Shown: positions 9,755 through 18,628 of the stretch, in pieces
How positions within the stretch are numbered: the stretch's first letter is position 1
Layout: every line of letters starts with the position of its first letter
Assembly: GCA_903915655.1 (NCBI GenBank)
Contig: CAIWTU010000081.1
Coordinates: 62,001 to 126,000, forward strand
Direction: 5' to 3'
DNA from: an uncultured Geobacter sp.
GTDB lineage: Bacteria > Desulfobacterota > Desulfuromonadia > Geobacterales > Geobacteraceae
DNA: 64,000 bases
Notes under the pieces: model-generated
Told to the model about the DNA's origin: nothing
Database searches by the model: none
Seen by the model: only the letters and a program-made list of their open reading frames with translations
Made by a program: the position numbers and the translations under genes

Positions 9755-10480
9755 TCATAAACATTCTTTAAAATTTTCTATTTCCGTAACTAGAGAGACG
9801 ATTTTTTCTATAATAAGATCGTTGAGCCTTTTCCCCTTTTCAGCCGTAGCCTTTGTGGGGTTTCCCCAGACACCGCCATGCCAGTAACTTCTCTTATTTC
9901 GGACCAATATATCGAGGGGAAAGTTCGGATACTCTTCTTCCCCCCTCCCTTTCAGGAGGTGTGGATGGGAATGCATTATTCTGGATGTTTCTATTTCCCC
10001 CGCGTGGGCATCATTTTCGGTCTCGATAATCCCCCTCCCCTCTTTCTTTGCAAGGGCATATTCTGTGACAACGGCAAGTCGTATGTCAGGGAGCAGGGCA
10101 AGGAGCTCTTCACCGGCATCCTGCAAGGCCATCCGGTGGGAGCCACCGGCATGGCCGGTAACTACAATGAAATTTTTCAGTCCGTGTGAATGAAAAGAGT
10201 TGATGATATCTTTCATCAGTCCCTTCAGGGTCGCGGTTGTTATGGAAATTGTACCCGGATGACATGATGTGGACCTGCAACAACCGTAATGGACCGGTGG
10301 CGCCACAAAAAGCGGTATGCGTTCGGCAGCTCCTTTGCCGACCTCGTACGCCTGAATAGTGTCTGTTGAGAGTGGCAAATGATAGCCATGCTCTTCAACT
10401 GAACCAAAAGGGATGAATACGGTCCGGCAATGCTTTAATCCTTCTTCGAATTCACCCATGGTCATGTATTCAACTATCAT
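9755..10480 (-). CDS. Creatininase-family amidohydrolase
   Basis: A 241-residue metal-dependent hydrolase of the creatininase family, a group that includes creatinine amidohydrolase, formamidopyrimidine deformylases and the mycofactocin peptidase MftE. Metal and substrate motifs are visible: FGSVEEHGYHLPLSTD near the N-terminus, SCHPGTIS, GHAGGSH and HAGEIETS with its conserved Glu. The true substrate cannot be assigned. Its place directly downstream of queE and queD hints at a pterin- or deazapurine-related job, but this is only context. The ATG at 10480 was chosen over an upstream TTG. Confidence 0.85.
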   Translation of the reverse strand: MIVEYMTMGEFEEGLKHCRTVFIPFGSVEEHGYHLPLSTDTIQAYEVGKGAAERIPLFVAPPVHYGCCRSTSCHPGTISITTATLKGLMKDIINSFHSHGLKNFIVVTGHAGGSHRMALQDAGEELLALLPDIRLAVVTEYALAKKEGRGIIETENDAHAGEIETSRIMHSHPHLLKGRGEEEYPNFPLDILVRNKRSYWHGGVWGNPTKATAEKGKRLNDLIIEKIVSLVTEIENFKECL

Positions 10481-10532
10481 TTGCAAAACCTGTCCCGGGG
10501 GGATCTACTACTCAATTCCTACACCCCCCCGC

Positions 10533-11291
10533 TTAGAGAAATCCTGAAAATTTATGGGTCTGTGGTATAATTCTCGTCTCCATAAGGTATCTGCAGGCTA
10601 TTTCCTGGAGTTCGAGGGTTCTCCTGGAGGAGATGCCAGGATTACCATTCGGCAGGGTAAGCGGTTGCAGAATAAGTGGTATACTTTTATCCACGGATGC
10701 TATGATTTCACACGATTTGGAGATTTCCCAATCCGGTGTTTCAGAACTGACAACTATTTTAACTACAGGGTTTTTAGTGGCGGCAATCTGTAAAAAGAAT
10801 CTGTGTTCCGCCCAGAAACCTGCTAGACCTGTGGTCGAGGGAAGCTTGATATCCATGCAGATATAGTCCAGATAATCTATTATCATGGAAAGTTCCTCGT
10901 ACAGGATGCCATTTGTCTCCAGATAAACAGGGAGTATAGGCCGAATTTCCGGCAGCCATTTTTTCAGAATTCCGGAATATAAAAGTGGTTCGCCTCCGGT
11001 AATACTTATGGAATGGTGAACGCTCGGGTAATCTCTTTGCCAGTTACGGAGAAGCATCAAGACCCGGTTCAATGGCAGAGGGTTTGGTTCGGCTGAGAAG
11101 TCGCGTTTACCGGGTGAATTCTCCACCATACAGAAAGCCGGAATCGTGGCTGATTCAAGTTTGCCGGTATCGCAATATTGACAGGTAATATTACATGCAC
11201 AAAAACGTATGAACAGCTGTCTGAGGCCGATAAGTAGCCCTTCCCCTTGTATCGAAGAAAATATTTCAGTCAATTCTGCACTATCACTCAT
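10533..11291 (-). CDS. queE: 7-carboxy-7-deazaguanine synthase (radical SAM)
   Basis: A 252-residue radical-SAM enzyme of queuosine biosynthesis that rearranges 6-carboxytetrahydropterin to 7-carboxy-7-deazaguanine. The compact CX3CX2C cluster-binding motif (CNITCQYC) is near residue 33. TEIFSSIQGEG at the N-terminus and SITGGEPLL are family hallmarks. Its ATG overlaps the end of queD by eight bases, so the two consecutive pathway enzymes are translationally coupled. Confidence 0.94.
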   Translation of the reverse strand: MSDSAELTEIFSSIQGEGLLIGLRQLFIRFCACNITCQYCDTGKLESATIPAFCMVENSPGKRDFSAEPNPLPLNRVLMLLRNWQRDYPSVHHSISITGGEPLLYSGILKKWLPEIRPILPVYLETNGILYEELSMIIDYLDYICMDIKLPSTTGLAGFWAEHRFFLQIAATKNPVVKIVVSSETPDWEISKSCEIIASVDKSIPLILQPLTLPNGNPGISSRRTLELQEIACRYLMETRIIPQTHKFSGFL

Positions 11292-11652
11292 AGTAACTGG
11301 CAGATGCAAAGTCCGATTCCCAGACAGTTATCATTGTGACTGTTATATTTTCATTGTTAAGCTTGTTACCGATTTGTTCAAATAAATATTTGGCAATGTT
11401 TTCAGAAGATGGGGAGATATCTCTGAAGGGAGCCAGTTCATTCAAATACTTATGGTCCAGGGTTTTCAGTATGGTGTTGGTTTCAGCTTTGAGTATCTTA
11501 AAATCGATGCCTAGACCCGAATTATCGAGTTCTTTAGCCGAAACGGTGACCTCAACCTTCCAGTTATGGCCATGGAGATTTTCACAATCACCTTGGTAGT
11601 TAATGAGATTATGGGCTGAAGCAAAATATGAGTGAATTCTTAAACTGTACAT
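11284..11652 (-). CDS. queD: 6-carboxy-5,6,7,8-tetrahydropterin synthase
   Basis: A 122-residue T-fold enzyme that makes 6-carboxytetrahydropterin from 7,8-dihydroneopterin triphosphate, the step before QueE. The zinc ligands H14 (FASAHNL), H27 and H29 (LHGHNW), and the catalytic C23 in GDCENLHGH, are all present. It is the first gene of the minus-strand operon queD-queE-creatininase-S1. The 236 bases upstream, shared with a divergent lytic transglycosylase gene, probably hold both promoters. Confidence 0.95.
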   Translation of the reverse strand: MYSLRIHSYFASAHNLINYQGDCENLHGHNWKVEVTVSAKELDNSGLGIDFKILKAETNTILKTLDHKYLNELAPFRDISPSSENIAKYLFEQIGNKLNNENITVTMITVWESDFASASYYE

Positions 11653-11888
11653 GTTTCCTCTTATGGTTTATCTCATTTGCAATCAGTATGCTTGGACAGG
11701 ATAGCATGAATATTTTCAAAAAGCAAAAGGCTCCGGCAAAACCAACAGTTAAAAACCGACTCACCTTCCCTGCTCTATTACTTCAGCCGAGAAACGGCTC
11801 CAGTTAATCCTTGAACAGGAGTGATTTTTAGTCTATATTTCGAGATCTGCTATAGTCGTTGCTCTGTAAATTTACTAGGTGGGAATCA

Positions 11889-12497
11889 ATGTTAAGGTCC
11901 ACACTTATCAAGTGGCTGCCATTAGTTTTTTTCTTGATCTTGCACCCGGTTCAGGTACAGGCCGATATTTATAAATATGAAGACGAAGAAGGGGTCATGC
12001 ACTTCACCGATGCCCCTACAGACAATCGCTTCAAAATTTTCATGAGGGACATAAAAAAGGACAAAAAACTCCGGACAAATTTTAAATTGGCCGTATCAGG
12101 CCGTAATCCAGAAGAATTTAACGCTATTATCAACTCCCTTTCTGCAGAATATGGCGTTGACACGGCCCTGGTAAAGGCAGTGATTCATGCGGAATCTGAC
12201 TACAATCCGAATGCGGTTTCCCCTAAAGGAGCCAGAGGGCTCATGCAATTGATGCCAAGGACAGCACAGGACCTCAAGGTTTGCAATACCTTCGACCCGA
12301 AAGATAATATCCGTGGCGGAGTCCGTTACCTACGTTTTCTTCTCGATACTTTCAAAGGAGATGTATCGCTTGCCTTGGCAGCGTATAATGCCGGCCTGTC
12401 GAGAGTGTCAAAGTACGGCGGCATCCCACCTTTCGATGAAACGCGCAATTATATTGCAAAAGTTTTAAGTTATCAAAAAAATTACAAAAATAATTAA
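11889..12497 (+). CDS. Lytic murein transglycosylase (SLT domain) with DUF4124-like N-terminus
   Basis: A 202-residue exported enzyme that cleaves peptidoglycan glycan strands. A signal peptide ends near VQADIY. A short DUF4124-type segment (DIYKYEDEEGVMHFTD) is followed by the goose-lysozyme-like SLT domain with catalytic Glu in HAESDYNP, then GARGLMQLMP and AYNAG. The ATG at 11889 follows GGTGGG. It sits nine bases ahead of pgsA in an apparent operon. Confidence 0.92.
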   Translation: MLRSTLIKWLPLVFFLILHPVQVQADIYKYEDEEGVMHFTDAPTDNRFKIFMRDIKKDKKLRTNFKLAVSGRNPEEFNAIINSLSAEYGVDTALVKAVIHAESDYNPNAVSPKGARGLMQLMPRTAQDLKVCNTFDPKDNIRGGVRYLRFLLDTFKGDVSLALAAYNAGLSRVSKYGGIPPFDETRNYIAKVLSYQKNYKNN

Positions 12498-12505
12498 GGC
12501 ATGCA

Positions 12506-13099
12506 ATGTTAATTGACAAAAACAATCCTATCCTGAATCTGCCGAATTTACTCACTACTTTAAGGATTGCATTAATCCCCCTGCTGGTTATCCTTTTAAT
12601 GTCGCCCTCCAGAACTGCCGGTTTCTTTGCAACCGCGATCTTTGCTGTCGCTTCGATAACAGACTGGCTCGATGGTTATATCGCACGGCGAATGAAGATT
12701 GTCACCCCGTTCGGCAAGTTTCTGGATCCTATAGCGGATAAACTTATCGTGGCTGCAGCCCTGATCATGATATTACCATTTGGCCGCGCACCGGCCTGGA
12801 TGGTGCTCGTCATTTTGAGCAGAGAGATAATCATAACCGGTCTCCGTAGCATTGCATCCTCGGAAGGGATTGTAATCGCTGCAAGCAAGCTTGGAAAGTT
12901 CAAGACTATATTCCAGATAGTCGCTATTTTGGCTCTGCTCCTCCATTACGACTACTACTGGTTTTTCGGTATCCGGGACCCATACTTTTACGTTAATATG
13001 CATAATGTCGGTATTTTTTACCTTTGGATAGCAACAGTATTAACCATCTGGTCTGGGGTTGACTATCTGGCCAGGTTTCTAAAAGATATCTTAAAGTAA
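12506..13099 (+). CDS. pgsA: CDP-diacylglycerol--glycerol-3-phosphate 3-phosphatidyltransferase
   Basis: A 197-residue inner-membrane enzyme that makes phosphatidylglycerol phosphate, the first committed step to phosphatidylglycerol and cardiolipin. The CDP-alcohol phosphotransferase signature is complete (DWLDGYIARR, then TPFGKFLDPIADK), with its conserved Asp residues. Hydrophobic helices surround it. The start (MLIDKNNPILNLPNLLTTLRI) has the usual PgsA N-terminus. Confidence 0.95.
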   Translation: MLIDKNNPILNLPNLLTTLRIALIPLLVILLMSPSRTAGFFATAIFAVASITDWLDGYIARRMKIVTPFGKFLDPIADKLIVAAALIMILPFGRAPAWMVLVILSREIIITGLRSIASSEGIVIAASKLGKFKTIFQIVAILALLLHYDYYWFFGIRDPYFYVNMHNVGIFYLWIATVLTIWSGVDYLARFLKDILK

Positions 13100-13140
13100 C
13101 TTTTTTCTGCTCTAGTATCATACTATTAACGGGGGATTTA

Positions 13141-14736
13141 ATGAAGGTTGAAAGTGATTTTCTTGTTATTGGAAGTGGCTTGGCTGGGCTCTCTTTTGCC
13201 ATACAGGCGGCAAAACACGGGAAAGTAGTCATTGTGACCAAGCAGGAAGTCAAAGAATCTGCCACAAATTATGCACAGGGTGGGATAGCCTCAGTATGCT
13301 CTGAAGATGACACCTTTGATGCCCATATACAGGACACTATAGTTGCAGGAGCAGGTGTCTGTCACGAAGATGTAGTTAAGATGGTAGTTGAGGAGGGGCC
13401 GACCGTTATTAAAAACCTTGTTGACTGGGGCGTTATGTTCACCACCAGTGGAAATTCGTATCATTTGACCAGAGAAGGTGGGCATAGCCAGCGCCGTATC
13501 TATCACACTGACGACCTGACCGGCCGTGAGATTGAACGGGCACTGGTTGCTGCGGCAAAGGCAGACCCGAATATCGAGATCTACGAACATCATGCGGCAA
13601 TTGACCTTATTACCGAGTCGAAGATCTGCAAAAAAAATCTCGGTACGAACCGTTGTTTTGGCGCGCATGTACTTGATAACCAGAACAATGTTGTCAGAAC
13701 CTTCATATCCAAGATCACCCTTTTGGCTACAGGTGGCGCAGGAAAGGTTTACCTCTACACATGCAATCCGGATGTGGTTACCGGCGATGGTGTTGCCATG
13801 GCGTACAGGGCAGGCGCTTCTATTGCGAACATGGAATTCATGCAGTTCCATCCCACCACGCTATACCATCCGCAGGCAAAATCTTTTCTTATTTCAGAGG
13901 CGGTAAGAGGCGAAGGCGCGATACTGCGCCGCCGTGATGGCACTCCCTTCATGGAATTTTATCATAATCTCAAGGATCTTGCCCCGCGTGACATTGTCGC
14001 CAGAGCCATTGACAACGAGATGAAGACCCATGGGGATGACTGCGTTTATCTCGATATTACCCACAAAGACCCTAAATTCATCAAAAAACGATTTCCCAAT
14101 ATCTACGAGACCTGCCTGAAATTCAATCTTGATATGACGAAAGAACCTCTGCCCGTAGTTCCTGCAACCCACTATTTGTGCGGCGGAGTTGTATCAGACA
14201 AGAATGGCGAAACCGATATAAAAAATCTCTACGCAATTGGTGAAGTGGCTTTTACCGGTCTCCATGGCGCCAACCGCCTTGCCAGCAATTCTCTCCTTGA
14301 GGCTGCCGTATTTGCGGGGCGAGCCTATCGGCATGCTGTTGAAGAGCTGAACAATAGTGACTTTGTCAGCCCGGTAATCCCCGATTGGGATTCTGGTACA
14401 GCAACTGATAGTGACGAAATGGTAGTTGTATCCCAGAACTGGGACGAAATAAGGCGCTGCATGTGGAACTATGTCGGTATTGTCCGTTCAGATAAACGAC
14501 TGGCACGCGCCATGAGCCGCGTCAAATTGATTCAGGAGGAGATAGTTGAATATTATTGGGATTTTAAAGTTACATCGGACCTCATTGAGTTGCGTAATAT
14601 TGCCACTGTAGCAGAACTGATAATCATGTCCGCTCAGATGCGCAAGGAATCACGCGGCCTTCACTTTAACATCGATTATCCGGGGAGAGACGATCTACAC
14701 TGCCAGAAGGATACAATCGTCAGGAAACAATTTTGA
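13141..14736 (+). CDS. nadB: L-aspartate oxidase
   Basis: A 531-residue flavoprotein that oxidises L-aspartate to iminoaspartate for NAD synthesis. The FAD-binding GSGLAG motif is at residues 11-16. NYAQGGIASV, the active-site HREGGHSQRR-like block (here LTREGGHSQRRI) and HGANRLASNSLLE are typical. The length is normal for NadB. GGGGG precedes the ATG. In an anaerobe, fumarate would be the likely electron acceptor (family knowledge). Confidence 0.96.
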   Translation: MKVESDFLVIGSGLAGLSFAIQAAKHGKVVIVTKQEVKESATNYAQGGIASVCSEDDTFDAHIQDTIVAGAGVCHEDVVKMVVEEGPTVIKNLVDWGVMFTTSGNSYHLTREGGHSQRRIYHTDDLTGREIERALVAAAKADPNIEIYEHHAAIDLITESKICKKNLGTNRCFGAHVLDNQNNVVRTFISKITLLATGGAGKVYLYTCNPDVVTGDGVAMAYRAGASIANMEFMQFHPTTLYHPQAKSFLISEAVRGEGAILRRRDGTPFMEFYHNLKDLAPRDIVARAIDNEMKTHGDDCVYLDITHKDPKFIKKRFPNIYETCLKFNLDMTKEPLPVVPATHYLCGGVVSDKNGETDIKNLYAIGEVAFTGLHGANRLASNSLLEAAVFAGRAYRHAVEELNNSDFVSPVIPDWDSGTATDSDEMVVVSQNWDEIRRCMWNYVGIVRSDKRLARAMSRVKLIQEEIVEYYWDFKVTSDLIELRNIATVAELIIMSAQMRKESRGLHFNIDYPGRDDLHCQKDTIVRKQF

Positions 14737-14743
14737 GGGTTAT

Positions 14744-15019
14744 ATGACAATTGATGAAATCAGAACCGGAATCGACCACTTTGATGACGAGTTGTTGAGA
14801 ATCTTCAACCAGAGGGCTGCCCTGGCTCTCAAAATTGGTGAGATAAAGAAATGTTCGGGGCTTCCTGTTTACGACCCTGAACGGGAAAAAAATATTTTCC
14901 GACGCATGAAAGCGGATAACCCCGGACCTCTCGATGGTCAGGCAATAGTGAGGCTTTTTGAGCGGGTAATTGATGAATCAAGAAGACTAGAGAGAATAAT
15001 GACCAGTAAAGAAGAGTAA
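14744..15019 (+). CDS. Chorismate mutase (AroQ class)
   Basis: A 91-residue all-helical chorismate mutase that converts chorismate to prephenate for phenylalanine and tyrosine synthesis. The conserved Arg/Lys active-site set is seen in IRTGIDHFDDELLRIFNQRAAL, AxKIGEIKK, and PEREKNIFRRM. It is a stand-alone domain; in many Geobacter relatives CM is also fused to PheA. It starts eight bases after nadB and is followed by a lone DAHP-synthase-type domain. Confidence 0.92.
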   Translation: MTIDEIRTGIDHFDDELLRIFNQRAALALKIGEIKKCSGLPVYDPEREKNIFRRMKADNPGPLDGQAIVRLFERVIDESRRLERIMTSKEE

Positions 15020-15035
15020 CTTTTAGGAGGGATTC

Positions 15036-15245
15036 ATGTTGGTAATCATGAAAAAAAGCGCTGACGAAACTGCGCTTGATCATATCAAGGAGTTTTTGAT
15101 AAACAACAATTTCGACATTCACCAATCAACCGGTGCAAATCGTATTATTATTGGAATTATCGGTAACACAGGGGAACTGCAGGTAGAAGATCTCGAAGCC
15201 ATGCCGGGCGTATTGCAAGTGATCAGAATTGCCAAAGAGGGATAA
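15036..15245 (+). CDS. Stand-alone ferredoxin-like domain of DAHP synthase type
   Basis: A 69-residue protein that matches the small N-terminal ferredoxin-like (regulatory) domain found ahead of the barrel in AroF/Thermotoga-type DAHP synthases: MLVIMKKSADETALDHIKE, then the Gly-Ile-Ile-Gly strand and a closing VIRIAKEG. The catalytic barrel that should follow is missing: the stop codon comes at once and the next gene lies on the other strand. It has a good ribosome site (AGGAGG). It may regulate a separate DAHP synthase or the chorismate mutase upstream, or be a remnant of a full gene. Confidence 0.75.
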   Translation: MLVIMKKSADETALDHIKEFLINNNFDIHQSTGANRIIIGIIGNTGELQVEDLEAMPGVLQVIRIAKEG

Positions 15246-15248
15246 CCA

Positions 15249-16058
15249 TCAAGAGACCGATAATGCGGCATATCCAACCACCTCTTCGGAATCTCCCGTC
15301 ACATCCCCACTAGTAGCATACTTTACAAGTTTAACCTTTGTAGCACCAAGTTCAAGAGCTGCAACCATCATCACTGCCACAGGTATGACCCCGCACATAG
15401 AAACAGCCTCTCTTCTGCATACGGCCAGAAGCCCTTCAGGGTTCAGTTCAAAAACCTCACCTAGGGCCATTTCATCCTTCCTGGTTGCCGAAACCGCTGA
15501 CTCGTAGTGGGACATGTCGGAACTTGCAACTATCAGAACTCTGGAACCATATTCTTTGATTGAATGTGCCAAAGCGACACCTAATGATCTACAGGAGGTA
15601 AAATCGTAAAAACCGAGGCAAAGAGGAACAATAGTAACGTTCGGGTTAAGGTGTTGCAGGAAGGGTAAATGGACCTCTATAGAGTGTTCATTTTGGTGTG
15701 CTGATGCATCTTCTTCTACCATGGGGGATTTTGCCCTTATCAGGCCGGAGAGGCTGCTATTTATCTCCGCACGTCCTAATGGAGTAACCCATTCTCCCCG
15801 AGGATAGAGAGCAGCCCTGCTGCCAACTCCGGTATGGTTCGGCCCAAGAATGATTACAGCATCTGGTATTTCGATCTTGCTGTACACCGCCCCGGCAACC
15901 ATCCCTGAATAGATATACCCGGCATGGGGAGCGATAATGCCAAGAACTTTTTCTGCGGGTCCGGGTTCGGACCCGGCTAATAAACTGTCCAGCTCAGACC
16001 CGAGACGGCATGGATTTTTACTGTAAAACCGGCCTGCAACAATTGGGTGACGAATCAT
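15249..16058 (-). CDS. amrB: AmmeMemoRadiSam system protein B (MEMO1 family)
   Basis: A 269-residue MEMO1-like protein, structurally related to class III nonheme iron dioxygenases. Family blocks are HPIVAGRFY, APHAGYIYSG, GPNHTG, EHSIEVHLPFLQ and SSDMSHY. In bacteria it is usually encoded with an AMMECR1 protein and a radical-SAM protein; neither is in this window. Its biochemical role is not settled. It ends only four bases from the convergent upstream gene. The ATG at 16058 has AGGAG nine bases upstream. Confidence 0.88.
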   Translation of the reverse strand: MIRHPIVAGRFYSKNPCRLGSELDSLLAGSEPGPAEKVLGIIAPHAGYIYSGMVAGAVYSKIEIPDAVIILGPNHTGVGSRAALYPRGEWVTPLGRAEINSSLSGLIRAKSPMVEEDASAHQNEHSIEVHLPFLQHLNPNVTIVPLCLGFYDFTSCRSLGVALAHSIKEYGSRVLIVASSDMSHYESAVSATRKDEMALGEVFELNPEGLLAVCRREAVSMCGVIPVAVMMVAALELGATKVKLVKYATSGDVTGDSEEVVGYAALSVS

Positions 16059-16081
16059 CAAAGTCATCTCCTGTCCACATT

Positions 16082-16696
16082 TCAGTCTTTTCCGGTTACA
16101 GCGGGCAAATCTGGTGGGAATCTGTTCTCAATGCTATCTTCAAGCGGCAATTCCTGTTGCTGCTCAAAAATCCCGGCTTCTTCCAGTTCACGCATTTCCT
16201 TGAGAGTCGGCAGGCTTTCTAGATCTCTCAGGTTGAATATTTCCAGAAATCTCCTGGAAGTACCGTAAATCAAAGGCTTTCCCGGAACATTTTTTTTGCC
16301 GAGTATCTTTATCAGTTTTTTATCGAGAAGGGTTCTGAGCACTCCACCAGAATCCACCCCCCGCAGGTACTCGATTTCGGCTCTGGTTATCGGCTGGCGG
16401 TAAGCTGTAATTGCCAGAGACTCGAGAGCGGGCTTGCTCAGCTTGGAAGTAGTCGTTTTTACGAGTCTGCGGATAAACTCGGCATTCGCTTTACAGGTTC
16501 TGAACTGATAGCCTTCGGCAACTTCAGAGAGAAAGATACCTCGTTCATCGGAATTATAATCTCTCAGTAATTCGATTAAGGAGGAGCGAAGATGTTCCTT
16601 GTCATACTCGGAGAGTATATCGCAAATCCTGGCAAAAGAAAGAGGGGAATCAGCTACAAAAATCAGACATTCAACAATCGATTTCAGGTTAGACAT
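16082..16696 (-). CDS. scpB: Segregation and condensation protein B
   Basis: A 204-residue winged-helix kleisin-associated protein of the bacterial SMC condensin complex, needed for chromosome compaction and segregation. Visible family features include SIVECLIFVADSPLS at the start, ESLAITAYRQPITRAEIEYLRGVDSGGVLRTLL in the second winged helix, and GKPLIYGTSRRFLEIF near the end. Its start overlaps the end of scpA by eight bases, so the two partners are co-translated. Confidence 0.95.
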   Translation of the reverse strand: MSNLKSIVECLIFVADSPLSFARICDILSEYDKEHLRSSLIELLRDYNSDERGIFLSEVAEGYQFRTCKANAEFIRRLVKTTTSKLSKPALESLAITAYRQPITRAEIEYLRGVDSGGVLRTLLDKKLIKILGKKNVPGKPLIYGTSRRFLEIFNLRDLESLPTLKEMRELEEAGIFEQQQELPLEDSIENRFPPDLPAVTGKD

Positions 16697-17504
16697 AGAG
16701 TGTTGAAACCTCTGAGAGGAAGGCCCCGTCTGTGTCTGCAACCGCTGGAGTTATAAAAATTTCGGCGAATTGGCCAGTCTGAAGAATTCGTACCATTTTT
16801 AATTTGCACAGTTCCAGTATTGCCAGGAAACTGGCGATCAAATTTTCACGGCTAAAGCTGTTTCTGAAAAGCTCATCGAAACGGAGGGAATTCCGTCCCT
16901 GCAAAATAGTCAGAATTTCGGTAATACGTTCGGATATGCTTACAGCTTCAGCGGTGACCTCATGGAAAGTGTCAACGGGATGTTTTTTTAGTACGCCCTG
17001 AAATGCGGCAATAAGGTCAAAGAGTTCCATTTCCAGGCATTCATCCTCACTACTCGAAATTTCTGGCTGAGGTTCGACCAGTTTGCAGGTGAAGAGGTCT
17101 CTCCCCGCAAGATCCCTGTTATCAAGCATAATGGCTGCATCCTTGAACTTCATGTATTCAAGAAGTCTGCGAATCAGTTCGGCACGAGGGTCTTCATCCA
17201 GGTCAGACGAAACTTCCTCACTGAAAGATGGCAAAAGCATATCTGATTTTATCTGCAGCAGAGTCGAAGCCATTACCAGAAATTCTCCGGCGATTTCCAG
17301 ATTGAGTTCTTTCATGAGCGTGATGTACTCTAGGTATTGACGGGTGATTGTAGAGATGGGAATATCGTAGATGTCGAGCTCATTTTTCTTGATCAAGTGC
17401 AGGAGAAGGTCAAGTGGGCCCTCAAATAGATCGAGTCTGACTTTATAGTCAGTTTCAGATATAGCATTAATATTGCTGATCTTCATTTCCAGATCTGAAG
17501 CCAA
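16689..17504 (-). CDS. scpA: Segregation and condensation protein A (kleisin)
   Basis: A 271-residue kleisin that bridges the SMC heads and binds ScpB. The N-terminal SMC-contact block is DLFEGPLDLLLHLIKKNELDIYDIPI, followed by EFLVMASTLLQIKSDMLLP. The C-terminal winged helix lies around residues 195-260. The start is uncertain: TTG at 17504 has GGGG upstream, and an in-frame ATG lies six codons later. Confidence 0.95.
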   Translation of the reverse strand: MASDLEMKISNINAISETDYKVRLDLFEGPLDLLLHLIKKNELDIYDIPISTITRQYLEYITLMKELNLEIAGEFLVMASTLLQIKSDMLLPSFSEEVSSDLDEDPRAELIRRLLEYMKFKDAAIMLDNRDLAGRDLFTCKLVEPQPEISSSEDECLEMELFDLIAAFQGVLKKHPVDTFHEVTAEAVSISERITEILTILQGRNSLRFDELFRNSFSRENLIASFLAILELCKLKMVRILQTGQFAEIFITPAVADTDGAFLSEVSTLYV

Positions 17505-17578
17505 AGCGGGTTCCCCTTAACGTAAAAACGGTTGCAGAATAAAGGTCGGAATAGTGATCTGATATCAGTTTAAGCGGT

Positions 17579-18562
17579 TTATAACCTGATTGCCTCCCTG
17601 ACCTCCTGCATGATCCGGGCTGCCTCGAATGAGGCTTTGTGGGAGCCTGCCTCCAGGACTTCTTCAGTTAGGCCAGTAATAGCAGCAAGCTCCTTCCGCT
17701 TTTCCCTGAACGGAGTGAGTGCTTCGATGATTTGGTTTGCCAGCAACTTCTTGCATTCCACACACCCTATCTCTGCGGCGCGGCATGCTTGCACAATCTC
17801 CTCACGCTTGTATTCAGCTGTATACAATTTGTGCAGAGTGAATGCGATACATCGGTCGGGATCTCCGCTGTCTGACCTCCGTGGACGTTTGACATCGGTT
17901 ACCATCGACATGACCTTCTTTCTTGTATCCTCTTCAGTCTCGGAAAGAAAAACAGCATTTCCATAAGACTTGCTCATCTTACGTCCATCAAGCCCCAATA
18001 CTTTCGAAGCTTCTGTAAGAAAAGCCTCGGGTTCAGGGAATACTGCGCGGTAAAGATAATTGAAGCGTCTGGCAATTTCCCGCGTAATTTCGAGGTGGGG
18101 CAACTGATCATGACCGACCGGGACCCTGCTTGCCTTGTATAGGAGTATATCTGACGCCATCAGCACGGGGTACCCGAGAAAGCCATGCGTAGCAAGGTCT
18201 TTGGTGTCAAGATTATCAAGTTGCTCCTTGTATGTCGGGTTTCTTTCCAGCCAGGAGAGAGGCGTAATCATCGACAGAATAAGATTCAGTTCTGCATGTT
18301 GCGGCACCCTGCTTTGCACAAATAGAGTACATTTCTGGGGATCTATCCCATAGGCCAACCAGTCTAGGAGCATTTCTTGAATGCTTGGTTGTATAAACTC
18401 TGTATTAGAGTATTCCGTTGTGAGGGAATGCCAGTCCGCAGCAAAGAAAAAACAGTCGTACTTATCCTGCAGTTCTTTCCAATTAGCTAGAACACCGTGG
18501 AAATGACCCAGATGTAGCTTTCCGGTTGGCCTCATTCCACTGACTATGCGGTCTTTTCCCAT
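17579..18562 (-). CDS. trpS: Tryptophanyl-tRNA synthetase
   Basis: A 327-residue class I aminoacyl-tRNA synthetase that charges tRNA-Trp. The HIGH-like motif is LHLGHFHG (residues 16-23) and the KMSKS loop is exact at residues 195-199. It is part of the run site-2 protease-trpS-scpA-scpB, a gene order also found in other bacteria. Confidence 0.96.
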   Translation of the reverse strand: MGKDRIVSGMRPTGKLHLGHFHGVLANWKELQDKYDCFFFAADWHSLTTEYSNTEFIQPSIQEMLLDWLAYGIDPQKCTLFVQSRVPQHAELNLILSMITPLSWLERNPTYKEQLDNLDTKDLATHGFLGYPVLMASDILLYKASRVPVGHDQLPHLEITREIARRFNYLYRAVFPEPEAFLTEASKVLGLDGRKMSKSYGNAVFLSETEEDTRKKVMSMVTDVKRPRRSDSGDPDRCIAFTLHKLYTAEYKREEIVQACRAAEIGCVECKKLLANQIIEALTPFREKRKELAAITGLTEEVLEAGSHKASFEAARIMQEVREAIRL

Positions 18563-18628
18563 CTAATAATTACTCCTTTTTTTGTCTTAAAACCGGTATT
18601 TCACTTTAGAACTTATCTAAAGATGGTG

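Noticed and set aside
9878-10189. Plus-strand reading frame opposite the creatininase-like gene
   Set aside because: Antisense to conserved metal-binding motifs, with no signature of its own.
11706-11807. Small reading frame of 33 codons between queD and the lytic transglycosylase gene
   Set aside because: It has an ATG and a moderate AGGA upstream, but no recognisable feature; it lies in what should be a divergent promoter region, so it is not called as a gene.
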